Assembly (NCBI GenBank): GCA_025363355.1
Contig: JANYEB010000077.1
Coordinates: 1-41,373, forward strand
Reading direction: 5' to 3'
Source of the DNA: Chitinophagaceae bacterium
GTDB taxonomy: Bacteria; Bacteroidota; Bacteroidia; Chitinophagales; Chitinophagaceae
DNA: 41,373 bases
Position numbers and translations under genes: made by a program. This document shows, one piece after another, positions 1 to 8,235 of this stretch. The notes beneath the pieces are model-generated. The model saw nothing but the letters and a program-made list of their open reading frames with translations. It did not search any database and was not told the origin of the DNA. Position 1 is the stretch's first letter, and each line of letters begins with the position of its first letter.

Positions 1-1256
1 TTTTGATAACCTCTATCAATTTGTTCAATGTTTTGAATAGTGCTTTTTCCTTCGGCACTTAATGCAGCAATTAGCAATGCTTGACCTGCACGAATATCTG
101 GGCTGCTCATTGTAATACCACGTAATTTATTTTTCCGCCCAAGCCCTATAACTGTTGCTCTGTGTGGGTCGCAGAGAATTATTTGAGCCCCCATATCAAT
201 CAATTTATCTACAAAAAACAAACGACTTTCAAACATTTTTTGATGAATTAAAATACTGCCTTTTGCTTGTGTGGCAACCACCAAAACAATGCTTAATAAA
301 TCTGGTGTAAAGCCAGGCCAAGGATGGTCGCTCATTGTTAAAACACCACCATCTAAAAAGGTCTGTATTTCATAACTTTCTTGTGCAGGAATATGAATAT
401 CATCGCCAGTAATATTCATCTGAATACCCAATTGAGAAAATTTTTCTGGAATAATTCCTAAGTGTTCAACACCAGCTCCTTTAATTAAAATATCACTTTG
501 TGTCATTGCAGCAAGCCCAATAAAACTCCCCACTTCAATCATATCTGGCAGCATAGTATGTGTTGTTCCATTTAATTTTTCAATACCATTAATCACTAAC
601 ATATTGCTACCAATACCATCAATTTTTGCACCCATTCTCACCAACATTTTACATAGTTGTTGCAAGTATGGTTCGCAAGCTGCATTATAAATGGTGGTAG
701 TGCCTTGTGCCATAACTGCTGCCATTAAAATGTTTGCAGTACCTGTAACACTTGGTTCATCAAGCAACATAAATGTGCCTTGCAGTTGTGGTGTTGTTAT
801 TTCAAAAACACTTTGTTCTTGGTTATAATTAAACTTTGCACCTAATTTTTCAAAGCCAATAATATGTGTATCTAATCTTCTTCTACCAATTTTATCGCCA
901 CCTGGTTTTGGAATATATGCTTTTTTAAAACGTGCCAACATAGGACCAGCAAGCATTACAGAGCCACGCAACATTCCACCTCTTTTTCTAAAAGCTTCAC
1001 TTGCTAAATAATCTACATTGATATTATCCGCTTGAAACTTGCAAGTATGTTCATCAATTCTATTGATTTTAACTCCCATTTCTTGCAATAAATCTATTAA
1101 AAGATTTACATCAATAATATTGGGAATATTGTTGATGGTTACTTCATCAGCAGTTAATAAAACTGCACTGATAATTTGTAATGCTTCATTTTTTGCACCT
1201 TGAGGAACGATGGTTCCACTTAATTGCTTTCCACCTCTTACTTCAAAATTTGCCAT
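1..1256 (-). CDS. murA: UDP-N-acetylglucosamine 1-carboxyvinyltransferase (partial, C-terminus beyond window)
   Basis: Catalyses the first committed step of peptidoglycan synthesis in the cytoplasm, transferring enolpyruvate from PEP to UDP-GlcNAc. The ATG lies at 1254-1256 and the frame is open to the left edge, giving about 418 residues, so only a short C-terminal tail is missing. The N-terminal G-G-K-Q-L-S-G-T segment, the PQGAKNEAL motif with the conserved Lys-Asn pair, and the PGG-x-x-IG-R-R loop identify EPSP-synthase-fold MurA. The loop reads PGGDKIGRR: Asp121 sits where most MurA enzymes carry the PEP-reactive, fosfomycin-alkylated cysteine (Cys115 in E. coli). Asp at this site is known from naturally fosfomycin-resistant MurA proteins. 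The gene lies 62 nt downstream of mutL on the same strand. Confidence 0.96.
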   Translation of the reverse strand, partial: MANFEVRGGKQLSGTIVPQGAKNEALQIISAVLLTADEVTINNIPNIIDVNLLIDLLQEMGVKINRIDEHTCKFQADNINVDYLASEAFRKRGGMLRGSVMLAGPMLARFKKAYIPKPGGDKIGRRRLDTHIIGFEKLGAKFNYNQEQSVFEITTPQLQGTFMLLDEPSVTGTANILMAAVMAQGTTTIYNAACEPYLQQLCKMLVRMGAKIDGIGSNMLVINGIEKLNGTTHTMLPDMIEVGSFIGLAAMTQSDILIKGAGVEHLGIIPEKFSQLGIQMNITGDDIHIPAQESYEIQTFLDGGVLTMSDHPWPGFTPDLLSIVLVVATQAKGSILIHQKMFESRLFFVDKLIDMGAQIILCDPHRATVIGLGRKNKLRGITMSSPDIRAGQALLIAALSAEGKSTIQNIEQIDRGYQ

Positions 1257-1318
1257 TTTGCTAGTTGATTGGTTTATATTTTTTATTACTATTTATAATT
1301 TATTGAATTAGCAGCAAA

Positions 1319-3199
1319 CTACCACTTTGTAAACATTCTATCTAAATAATCTTCTTTAAATTCTATAAACGTTGGATTGCCTGTTGCTGTTGTGTTTGGT
1401 GTTTGACATTTAAACAAATCCTCGATTAGTGTTTGCATTTCTTTTTGAGATAAAGCGTGCCCCGCTTTAATGGCATTCTGCCTAGTTAAACATCGAACTA
1501 ATTTTTCTCTTTTACTAAACTTGATATCACTGCTTGAATGTTTAAATTGTTCTAATAATAACTCAATACTATTCTTTTCATTTCCTTGCAAAACATCTGC
1601 TGGCGTGCCTTGTATTACAAATGTATTATTGCCAAAATGTTCTATTTGATATCCTAGAGCATTAATATCTTCCAATAAATCTTCTAATAAAACAGCGTCA
1701 GCCGCACCCAATTCTAAAGTCACCGGAAATAAACTTTTTTGAGTTACAGCCTGTTTATTATGTGCTTCTTTGCTATACTTTTCGTACAAAATTCTTTCGT
1801 GAGCCAATTGCTGATGAATTAACATAAAGCCTTTTGGTGTTGAAGAAATGATGTAGGTACTGTGAAGTTGGGTTACAACTGCATTTACAGGATGATGTTT
1901 ATAGTTTATAGTTTCTTGTTCGTTATCAGTTTTGAGTTTTGAGTATGGTGTTATTTGTTCCGATTCATTGCTATTTGCATTATACTTTGTTTCTTCTCCT
2001 TTGTGGGTTAAAGGTTGAAAAAAATCTTTCCAATGTTTAAGTTCGCTATTAGCAGACCTTTCTATAAAGTGAGCCTGATTTTTTTGAGTGAAGGTTTTAT
2101 AAAGATTAGATGATGATACCTCACCTTTTCTTTCTTCAGTAAAGGGATTACTAACTGATGAAAGGCTTTGTATATTAGCATTTAGTGTAAAATCTAAGCT
2201 TGGTGCCACACTAAATTGTGCTAGTGCATGTTTAACAGCAGATTGTACAAATGCGTAAGTTATTTTCTCATCTTCAAACTTAATTTCTTGTTTGGTTGGA
2301 TGAACGTTGATATCAATTTGTTCAGGATCTAAATCTATAAACAACACATAACTAGGAAAACTATCTTTTGGCAATAAATCATTATAGGCTGTATTTACTG
2401 CGTGGTTTAAATATGCACTTTTAATAAACCTGTTGTTTACAAAAAAGTACTGGTCGCCACGAGTTTTTTTTGCTGTATCTGGTTTGCCAATAAATCCATA
2501 CACATTTAAGTAGTCTGTCTCTTCTTTCACAGGAACTAACTTGGCATTATAGTTATTGCCAAGAATTTGCACAATGCGTTGCTTTAGATTTCCTGCTTCT
2601 AAATGAAAAACCTCTTGTCCATTACTTGTTAGTGAAAAAAATATATTAGGAAAAGACATAGCCACCCTAATGAATTCGTCAACAATGTGACGCATTTCAA
2701 CGCTATTGCTTTTTAAGAAATTTCTTCGTGCAGGCACATTAAAAAACAAGTTTTTCATACTAATGCTAGTGCCATTAGTAAAGGCACAAGGCTCTTGTTT
2801 AATCACCACACTATTTTCTATTTCAATATAACTACCAATTTTTTCTTCTGTCTTTTTTGTTTTTAATTCAACTTGTGCCACAGCTGCAATACTTGCCAAA
2901 GCCTCGCCCCTGAAACCCATTGTTTTTATTTTAAACAAATCTTCAATTTGTTTAATCTTGCTGGTGGCGTGACGCTCAAAAGCCATTCTAGCATCGGTTT
3001 CGCTCATTCCTTTGCCATTATCAATTACTTGAATTAAGCCTTTACCAGCATCACTAACAATCAATTTAATTTCTGTGGCATCTGCATCAATTGCATTTTC
3101 CATCAACTCTTTAACAGCACTTGCTGGGCGTTGAATGACCTCGCCAGCTGCTATTTGGTTGGCAATGTTATCGGACAATAAATGAATGATATCTGACAA
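1319..3199 (-). CDS. mutL: DNA mismatch repair protein MutL
   Basis: A 626-residue mismatch-repair mediator that links MutS recognition to strand removal. The N-terminal GHKL ATPase is complete: QIAAGEV, MENAIDA (catalytic Glu and Mg-binding Asn), DNGKGM, GFRGEALASI and the NGT/NVPARR segments within residues 1-170. A transducer domain follows to about residue 330, including DINVHPTKQEIKF. A poorly conserved linker (about 345-440) precedes the C-terminal dimerisation domain. The endonuclease motif DQHA(x)2E(x)4E is present in altered form as HQQLAHERILYE (residues 462-473), with His462 in place of the metal-binding Asp. The C-terminal Cys-rich motif is also atypical (CQTPN without the usual His). 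Nicking activity is therefore doubtful, while the ATPase and dimer parts look intact. Confidence 0.96.
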   Translation of the reverse strand: MSDIIHLLSDNIANQIAAGEVIQRPASAVKELMENAIDADATEIKLIVSDAGKGLIQVIDNGKGMSETDARMAFERHATSKIKQIEDLFKIKTMGFRGEALASIAAVAQVELKTKKTEEKIGSYIEIENSVVIKQEPCAFTNGTSISMKNLFFNVPARRNFLKSNSVEMRHIVDEFIRVAMSFPNIFFSLTSNGQEVFHLEAGNLKQRIVQILGNNYNAKLVPVKEETDYLNVYGFIGKPDTAKKTRGDQYFFVNNRFIKSAYLNHAVNTAYNDLLPKDSFPSYVLFIDLDPEQIDINVHPTKQEIKFEDEKITYAFVQSAVKHALAQFSVAPSLDFTLNANIQSLSSVSNPFTEERKGEVSSSNLYKTFTQKNQAHFIERSANSELKHWKDFFQPLTHKGEETKYNANSNESEQITPYSKLKTDNEQETINYKHHPVNAVVTQLHSTYIISSTPKGFMLIHQQLAHERILYEKYSKEAHNKQAVTQKSLFPVTLELGAADAVLLEDLLEDINALGYQIEHFGNNTFVIQGTPADVLQGNEKNSIELLLEQFKHSSSDIKFSKREKLVRCLTRQNAIKAGHALSQKEMQTLIEDLFKCQTPNTTATGNPTFIEFKEDYLDRMFTKW

Positions 3200-3288
3200 A
3201 CGTGGTTACGATTTATCGATTTAATAAATTACGATTTCGCTGAAAATGAACAACGTAAAACCTGATGAAAAAGAATTAGGAACTTGTA

Positions 3289-4008
3289 TTAAAAGAAAAT
3301 ACCAAGTTTTAATGCCATACTATTAAGATTAACTCTACCATCTCCACCCCAACTGCTGTTTTTGGTAACATCAATAAATCCATTATTGAAAACCAATCCT
3401 GCAACCAATACATTTTTGTCAGAAATAGGAATTTCTACACCACCACCAATTTGCATTCCAATTGTTACTGGCTGAATTTGGCTAATTACATTATCGTTTT
3501 CTTTTGAGTAATTTGCTACGCCACCAACAAAAAAATTGGTACTAACATCTGCACGAGCTTTAACAGGCACAGCTAAAAACCCACCAAAATTTGCCCAATA
3601 ATCCATTTTACCTTTATTGTTTGATTTAAGCTTTAAAGTAAATGGTACTTCTACATATTGAATTCCAATATTATAATTGGCTGTATTTTTTACATCGCTA
3701 TTATCTGCTGTTGTGTATCCTACTTTTTTATCACTCCAACTATTTCCTGTGTAAGAAAGTTTTCCACCAACGTGAGAGACTTGCAAACCCGTAGAAAAAA
3801 TATAGTTATCTGCAAATTCATAATCTAACATTAAACCATAGTTAATACCAACTTTTGAGCCATCGCCTTTAATACCATTTTCAACAGGATGAAACCAAGA
3901 AATATTGGGTTCTATTTTAAATCCAATTCTTAAATCTCTTGAATGTTTTTGAGCAAAACTTGCTGTTGTTACCACTAAAACCAATAATAGAGAAAGCACT
4001 TTCTTCAT
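3289..4008 (-). CDS. Outer-membrane beta-barrel protein (PorT-like family)
   Basis: A 239-residue protein with a clear Sec signal peptide (residues 1-19, ending SFAQ) followed by alternating polar and aromatic beta-strands typical of the small outer-membrane beta-barrel proteins of Bacteroidota. Supporting segments are GLMLDYEF, FSTGLQVSHVGG, EVPFTLKLK, GGFLAVPVKA, GGGVEIPI and the terminal phenylalanine pair. The substrate or function is not evident; the similarity is to the general outer-membrane beta-barrel family rather than to a characterised member. A TAnnTTTG promoter element on the minus strand lies about 20 nt before the start. No cargo or operon partner is obvious: mutL is 89 nt downstream and the TlpA-like gene 94 nt upstream. 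Confidence 0.75.
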   Translation of the reverse strand: MKKVLSLLLVLVVTTASFAQKHSRDLRIGFKIEPNISWFHPVENGIKGDGSKVGINYGLMLDYEFADNYIFSTGLQVSHVGGKLSYTGNSWSDKKVGYTTADNSDVKNTANYNIGIQYVEVPFTLKLKSNNKGKMDYWANFGGFLAVPVKARADVSTNFFVGGVANYSKENDNVISQIQPVTIGMQIGGGVEIPISDKNVLVAGLVFNNGFIDVTKNSSWGGDGRVNLNSMALKLGIFF

Positions 4009-4028
4009 AATATATATTATTTAATGTG

Positions 4029-4036
4029 CAAATGTA
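4029..4036 (-). promoter_or_regulatory. -7 promoter element of the beta-barrel gene
   Basis: TACATTTG on the minus strand matches the Bacteroidota -7 consensus TAnnTTTG and lies 20 nt upstream of the ATG at 4008. I saw no convincing -33 TTTG, so this is a partial promoter match. Confidence 0.5.
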
Positions 4037-4102
4037 GGAGAACTGAGACTTTTTAGCAGAAATAGGTGTAGTGTATCAATAATAATAAGTGCTGGAACTC
4101 TT

Positions 4103-5173
4103 TTATTTGTCCCTCGACTCTACCAAGCTTTTATCAAGCGTTTTAAATAGTAATGAATAATTTTCATCGTCTTTCAACATATAATTGTTGTAAATAATAG
4201 TGCCATTTTTATCAAGCAGATAATATTGAGGGACAAATGTTATATAAAGCCTTTCTCTCAAGCTTTTACCTTTAACATACTTTTCAATATCGCAAATTTG
4301 TGTCCAAGGCATTTGCTCTTTTTCTAAAGCATCCTTCCAATTTTGTTCATTATTATCAATAGAAACTGAAATGAGTTGTAACCCTTTGGATGTATATATT
4401 TCATAAATATTTTTTAGTCTGGGAATGTTTTTTCGGCAAGGCGAACACCACGAAGCCCAATAACAAACTAGTACATAACCTTTGTTTGTAAAGTCTGATA
4501 GGCTATAAGTATTATTTGAAATTGTTTTAAATTCGAAATTTGGAAAAACATTGCCAATACCAAACTTTGAAGCCAATACTTTTTGTTTTATAGTTGAGTC
4601 GGCATATTCGCCTCTTTTTGAAATTTTGTATTCTTCATTTAATGAGGAAAATATGGTCTCTAAACTATCAGGTTTAACTACATTCATTCTTAAAATATTT
4701 ATTAGAAATGAATGGTATGAAATGTAACTCTTTGGGTGTTGATTAATAAATGTTAAAACGCTGTTATAACCTTTTTTAGCATACGTCATTTTTAAATATT
4801 CTTCCTGTTCTTTTTGAAAAGGAAAGTTTTTTAATTGAATATCCAGTATTGTATCTTTTGAATAAAGATGATTAACTTTTAATTCCATTTTACCGGCTGA
4901 GACAAATAAATCTAAATAACTTAATGCATCTGATTGTTGTAGGCGAAATTTAGCTGCCTCATATTTTTCTTTGCATTTTCCCTTGATATAAAAAACAGTA
5001 TCATCAATTTTATTGGGGTATTCAAAGCCATTAAAACTGGTAAATGTTGTAAAATCTAAATAGTTTCCAACATACTCTTTGTTAACGGTTACTTTAATTT
5101 CAAACTCGCCTTGGCTTTTGGCATTAAATGGTATTGCAATGATGGTTGCTAGTATTAGTGTTTTAGTATTCAT
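4103..5173 (-). CDS. TlpA-like thiol-disulfide oxidoreductase with N-terminal DUF4369-type region
   Basis: A 356-residue exported protein. Residues 1-20 form a signal peptide ending NAKSQ. Residues 25-195 form an all-beta then helical region resembling the DUF4369-type domains placed before thioredoxin folds in Bacteroidota. Residues 207-345 are an AhpC/TSA-Redoxin domain: the segment VCYWASWCSPCRKNIP carries the CxxC active site (Cys243, Cys246), and the cis-Pro loop is in ITFVPQYYLLDKNG. It probably acts in the periplasm as a thiol-disulfide reductase; the client protein is unknown. It stands alone, 70 nt downstream of rnhB and divergent from nothing, so context does not refine the role. 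Confidence 0.85.
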   Translation of the reverse strand: MNTKTLILATIIAIPFNAKSQGEFEIKVTVNKEYVGNYLDFTTFTSFNGFEYPNKIDDTVFYIKGKCKEKYEAAKFRLQQSDALSYLDLFVSAGKMELKVNHLYSKDTILDIQLKNFPFQKEQEEYLKMTYAKKGYNSVLTFINQHPKSYISYHSFLINILRMNVVKPDSLETIFSSLNEEYKISKRGEYADSTIKQKVLASKFGIGNVFPNFEFKTISNNTYSLSDFTNKGYVLVCYWASWCSPCRKNIPRLKNIYEIYTSKGLQLISVSIDNNEQNWKDALEKEQMPWTQICDIEKYVKGKSLRERLYITFVPQYYLLDKNGTIIYNNYMLKDDENYSLLFKTLDKSLVESRDK

Positions 5174-5243
5174 ATCATCCGTTTTGGTTATGGATATTAA
5201 AATTATGGGGTTATATATTTTATAATGCTAAAACTTTGTTAAT

Positions 5244-5870
5244 CTATTTCTTAAACAACTCTATTTGCTTTGGCAAAATATTAAAACTCATTCTGTGGTG
5301 CTTGCAAACACCAAATTGTTCAATGGCGTTTCTGTGTATTAATGTTCCATAGCCTTTATTTTTATTCCAGCCATATTGGGGAAACTTTTTATGCAGTTGC
5401 AGCATATACTCATCTCTGTATGTTTTAGCTAAAATACTTGCTGCTGCAATGCTTGCAAATTTGCCATCGCCTTTAATAATGCAATGATGTTGTATGTTTT
5501 TATAAGGCGTAAATCTATTGCCATCTATCAGCAATAATGCTGGCTGAGTATGCAATTTATCTATTGCATTGTGCATTGCCTTGAAAGATGCTTTTAGAAT
5601 ATTGATTTTGTCAATCTCTTTATTGTCAATCATTGAAACAGCATAAGCAGTGGCATTTTGCTCTATAAATAAGCGTAGTTCGTTTCTATATTTTTCTTTA
5701 ACCTGTTTGCTATCGTTTAACAAGGGGTGATAAAAATCTTTTGGTAAAATAACAGCAGCAGCAAACACAGGGCCTGCATAGCAACCACGACCAGCTTCAT
5801 CGCATCCTGCTTCTGTTAAACTTTTATCGTAATATTTTTCTAGCACAGTGCAATTATACAATTTAACCAA
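5244..5870 (-). CDS. rnhB: Ribonuclease HII
   Basis: A 208-residue enzyme that cleaves RNA in RNA/DNA hybrids and removes single misincorporated ribonucleotides. The hallmark [20 protein letters not shown] (residues 21-40) holds the Asp-Glu metal ligands and the GRG ribonucleotide-sensing loop. LLIDGN and [11 protein letters not shown] supply the remaining acidic residues, and GYGT-x-x-H near the C-terminus is also typical. The length is normal for RNase HII. The start is 17 nt from a perfect 14-bp palindrome (5887-5900) and then the intergenic 21-bp array, so its promoter must lie in or before the array. Confidence 0.96.
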   Translation of the reverse strand: MVKLYNCTVLEKYYDKSLTEAGCDEAGRGCYAGPVFAAAVILPKDFYHPLLNDSKQVKEKYRNELRLFIEQNATAYAVSMIDNKEIDKINILKASFKAMHNAIDKLHTQPALLLIDGNRFTPYKNIQHHCIIKGDGKFASIAAASILAKTYRDEYMLQLHKKFPQYGWNKNKGYGTLIHRNAIEQFGVCKHHRMSFNILPKQIELFKK

Positions 5871-5886
5871 GATATTTCTTTAGACA

Positions 5887-5900
5887 GCAAATTAATTTGC
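5887..5900. promoter_or_regulatory. Perfect 14-bp palindrome upstream of rnhB
   Basis: GCAAATTAATTTGC reads the same on both strands. It sits 17 nt before the rnhB start and overlaps the first unit of the adjacent array. It could be an operator or simply the outermost array dyad; nothing in the window decides between these. Confidence 0.4.
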
Positions 5901-6169
5901 AATCACTACAGTCTTAATTGCACGTGTGCAAAATGGTTTTGCATACGCTACAATTACAATTGCATACGCTACAGAGCTGTTTGCATACACTACAGAGCCG
6001 TTTGCGTACGCTACAGTTGCGTTTGCACCAACGCATATACAGTTGCAGTGCATGCAAAATGGTTTTGCATACACTACAGCCTTAATTGCACGTGTGCAAA
6101 ATGATTTTGCACACGCTACAGAGCCATTTGCATACGTTACAATTGCGTTTGTAGGTATTATTCGCAAAT
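5897..6169. repeat. Thirteen-unit degenerate ~21-bp tandem array
   Basis: Fills most of the 401-bp gap between divergent rnhB and ctaA. Units begin with TTGCA or close variants at 5897, 5918, 5939, 5960, 5981, 6002, 6023, 6043, 6065, 6086, 6107, 6128 and 6149, so the register is 21 bp with one 20/22 compensation. Typical units are TTGCATACGCTACA plus seven variable bases. Short dyads recur in phase: GCAAAATGGTTTTGC centred at 5935 and again at 6061, CAATTACAATTG at 5956, and an 11-bp-arm dyad (GTGTGCAAAAT and its complement) centred at 6103. A 47-bp block (5906-5952) recurs at 6074-6120, exactly eight units away, with three mismatches. Open frames on both strands here are by-products of a period divisible by three. 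Confidence 0.85.
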
Positions 6170-6184
6170 CTTGATTAGTAGATA

Positions 6185-6219
6185 GAGTTGCCAACCTTCA
6201 AAAGGTTAGCAACTCTTTT
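6185..6219 (+). terminator. Rho-independent terminator downstream of the 21-bp array
   Basis: GAGTTGC (6185-6191) pairs with GCAACTC (6209-6215) and AACCTT with AAGGTT, giving a 13-bp stem with one mismatch and a 3-nt loop, followed by TTTT on the plus strand. There is no plus-strand gene ahead of it, only the array. This suggests that the array itself is transcribed rightward, or that the hairpin insulates ctaA. Confidence 0.65.
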
Positions 6220-6245
6220 ATACCAATATCATTTCAATCTTTTTC

Positions 6246-6253
6246 TACATTTG
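6246..6253 (+). promoter_or_regulatory. -7 promoter element of ctaA
   Basis: TACATTTG fits TAnnTTTG and lies 18 nt before the ATG at 6272. It supports the internal start over a longer frame that would begin at 6188, inside the terminator hairpin. Confidence 0.55.
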
Positions 6254-6271
6254 CAGCTTCATATAAAAAAT

Positions 6272-7321
6272 ATGCAAGAAGATCGTTCAAACAGAATTAT
6301 TGCCAACTGGGTTTTTGTGGGTGTGGCAATGCTTATTATTCAAGTTTTGATAGGTGGCATTACCAGATTAAGTGGTTCTGGCTTATCCATTACAGAATGG
6401 AAACCTATTATGGGGGCTTTGCCTCCAACATCTGAAACTGAGTGGCAGCAACTGTTTTTAAAATATCAGCAAATAGCACAGTATAAATACATCAATAATC
6501 ATTTTAGTTTATCCGACTTTAAGTTCATCTTTTTTTGGGAGTGGTTTCACAGGCTTTGGGCAAGATTAATTGCTGTAGCTTTTGCAATTCCTTTTATATA
6601 CTTCATTATCAAAAAACATATTAAATCTTGGATGATAAATCCATTGATAACATTATTTGTTTTAGGTGGTTTGCAAGGTTTAATTGGCTGGATAATGGTT
6701 AAAAGTGGTTTAAACGATGAGAATATTTATGTAAACCACATCAAGCTTTCTATACACTTTGTCTCAGCAATGGGGTTAATTTGTTACGCTTTGGTTTTTG
6801 CAATGTCGTTAAGAGCTAAGAAAGAAGACTTTGTAATAAATCCCCCACTTAAAAAATTTACTATTTATCTGATTGGTTTACTAACGATTCAGCTTTTTTA
6901 TGGAGCATTTATGGCAGGATTAAAAGCTGCTAATATTGCATCTACTTGGCCATTGATTAATGGTATGGTTGTGCCAGATGCTATGTTTAAAAATGGCATA
7001 AGTGATGGCTTATTTTTTAATAAAATTACTATTCATTTTATACATCGTGGGTTGGCATATCTTGTTGCTGCACTTGTGGTGATTTGGTGGTTTAAAACAA
7101 AGAAACAGCAAGCTTCTAGCACATTTAATAATGTAAAAAATTATCCATTATTATTGGTAATTGCTCAAGTTGTTTTGGGTATTGCTGCTGTTTTAACAAG
7201 TCCACAAATTGTTATGGGTAGTTTCGGTTTGTTTGAATGGATTGCTTTATTGCATCAGCTTGTTGGAATGCTGTTATTGCTTAGTTTAGTAGCTAATCTA
7301 TATTTGATAAAAACCAAGTAG
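6272..7321 (+). CDS. ctaA: Heme A synthase (COX15/CtaA family)
   Basis: A 349-residue, polytopic inner-membrane enzyme that oxidises the C8 methyl of heme O to the formyl of heme A for aa3-type cytochrome oxidase. Eight predicted membrane helices carry the family signatures: GGITRLSGSGLSITEWKP early in the protein, FIFFWEWFHRLWAR (heme-ligand His), HIKLSIHF, KITIHFIHRGLAYL and IALLHQLVGM, the last four giving the conserved histidines. I use the ATG at 6272 because a -7 element precedes it closely, and because the 28 upstream codons have no membrane or family character and would start inside the terminator stem. uppS follows 47 nt later with its own -7 element. Confidence 0.95.
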   Translation: MQEDRSNRIIANWVFVGVAMLIIQVLIGGITRLSGSGLSITEWKPIMGALPPTSETEWQQLFLKYQQIAQYKYINNHFSLSDFKFIFFWEWFHRLWARLIAVAFAIPFIYFIIKKHIKSWMINPLITLFVLGGLQGLIGWIMVKSGLNDENIYVNHIKLSIHFVSAMGLICYALVFAMSLRAKKEDFVINPPLKKFTIYLIGLLTIQLFYGAFMAGLKAANIASTWPLINGMVVPDAMFKNGISDGLFFNKITIHFIHRGLAYLVAALVVIWWFKTKKQQASSTFNNVKNYPLLLVIAQVVLGIAAVLTSPQIVMGSFGLFEWIALLHQLVGMLLLLSLVANLYLIKTK

Positions 7322-7335
7322 AAAACTCATTCCCT

Positions 7336-7343
7336 TATTTTTG
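7336..7343 (+). promoter_or_regulatory. -7 promoter element of uppS
   Basis: TATTTTTG matches TAnnTTTG 25 nt before the uppS ATG. A -33 element is not clear because it would lie in the end of ctaA. Confidence 0.45.
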
Positions 7344-7368
7344 CCAAAAGCGTTTTCAACTTCTTTTT

Positions 7369-8127
7369 ATGCAAGATTTATTAACTAAAATTGACAAACA
7401 AAAATTACCCAATCATATTGCCATTATTATGGATGGCAATGGAAGATGGGCTGAAGAACAAGGACAAGATAGACTGTTTGGGCATTATCACGGCGTTGAA
7501 AGTGTTAGAAATATTGTTGAAGGTTGTGCAGAATTACAAGTTGGATTTTTAACACTGTATGCTTTTAGTACAGAAAATTGGGACAGACCAAAAAATGAAG
7601 TTGATGGATTAATGGTTTTGTTGGTAGAAACTATAAAAAAAGAAGTGCCAACTCTTAATAAAAATAATATTAAACTGCACGTAATTGGTGATACAGCAAT
7701 GTTGCCAGATTTTGCACAAAATGAATTGCAAGAAGCATTACAGCTAACGTCTAGCAACACAGGTTTAAACCTTGTAATGGCTCTCAGTTATAGTAGCAGA
7801 TGGGAAATTGTGAATGCCGTGCAGCAAATTGCTATGGATATTAAAGATGGAAAACTTGACCCAATAGATATATCTCATCAAACCTTTAATAATTATTTGT
7901 GTACTAAAAATATTCCAGATCCAGAACTGATTATTAGAACAAGTGGTGAGTTTAGAATCAGCAATTTTTTATTGTATCAACTAGCATACTCTGAATTGTA
8001 TTTTACAAATACTCGTTGGCCAGAGTTTAGAAAGCAAAACCTATACGAAGCTATTCTTGACTTTCAAGGCAGAGAAAGAAGATTTGGCAAAACAGGAAAT
8101 CAAATAAAGCAAGAGATTGAAATATAA
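7369..8127 (+). CDS. uppS: Isoprenyl transferase / undecaprenyl diphosphate synthase
   Basis: A 252-residue cis-prenyltransferase that makes the C55 lipid carrier precursor for peptidoglycan and surface polysaccharides. IAIIMDGNGRWA holds the catalytic Mg-binding Asp22. GHYHGVESVR supplies the diphosphate-binding His and Arg, and TLYAFSTENWDRP the hydrophobic cleft. LIIRTSGEFRISNFLLYQ and AYSELYFTNTRWPEF are the conserved C-terminal motifs. Length is normal. In many Bacteroidota uppS is followed by bamA; here a Nudix-type regulator follows after 108 nt, so that linkage is broken. Confidence 0.96.
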   Translation: MQDLLTKIDKQKLPNHIAIIMDGNGRWAEEQGQDRLFGHYHGVESVRNIVEGCAELQVGFLTLYAFSTENWDRPKNEVDGLMVLLVETIKKEVPTLNKNNIKLHVIGDTAMLPDFAQNELQEALQLTSSNTGLNLVMALSYSSRWEIVNAVQQIAMDIKDGKLDPIDISHQTFNNYLCTKNIPDPELIIRTSGEFRISNFLLYQLAYSELYFTNTRWPEFRKQNLYEAILDFQGRERRFGKTGNQIKQEIEI

Positions 8128-8235
8128 TTTCAGTATGTACTAAGTACACAATTAAAACAAATCCTGCTACCTTTATAGCCTCAAAAGAGCAAGAATTGCT
8201 TTTGCCATAATATTAACTCTAACGAATTTTCAATT

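Noticed and set aside
5897-6169. CRISPR array
   Set aside because: No constant repeat separated by unique spacers; the units are contiguous and degenerate, and there are no cas genes in the window.
5892-6194. Open frames on both strands across array 1 with seven-residue repeats (FAYATEP-like)
   Set aside because: A 21-bp period is a multiple of three, so stop-free frames repeat on both strands. Units are not conserved at codon level and no start or promoter fits.
6188-6271. Longer N-terminus for ctaA from an ATG at 6188
   Set aside because: The 28 extra codons start in a terminator stem, lack family similarity, and a -7 element lies between that ATG and the one at 6272.
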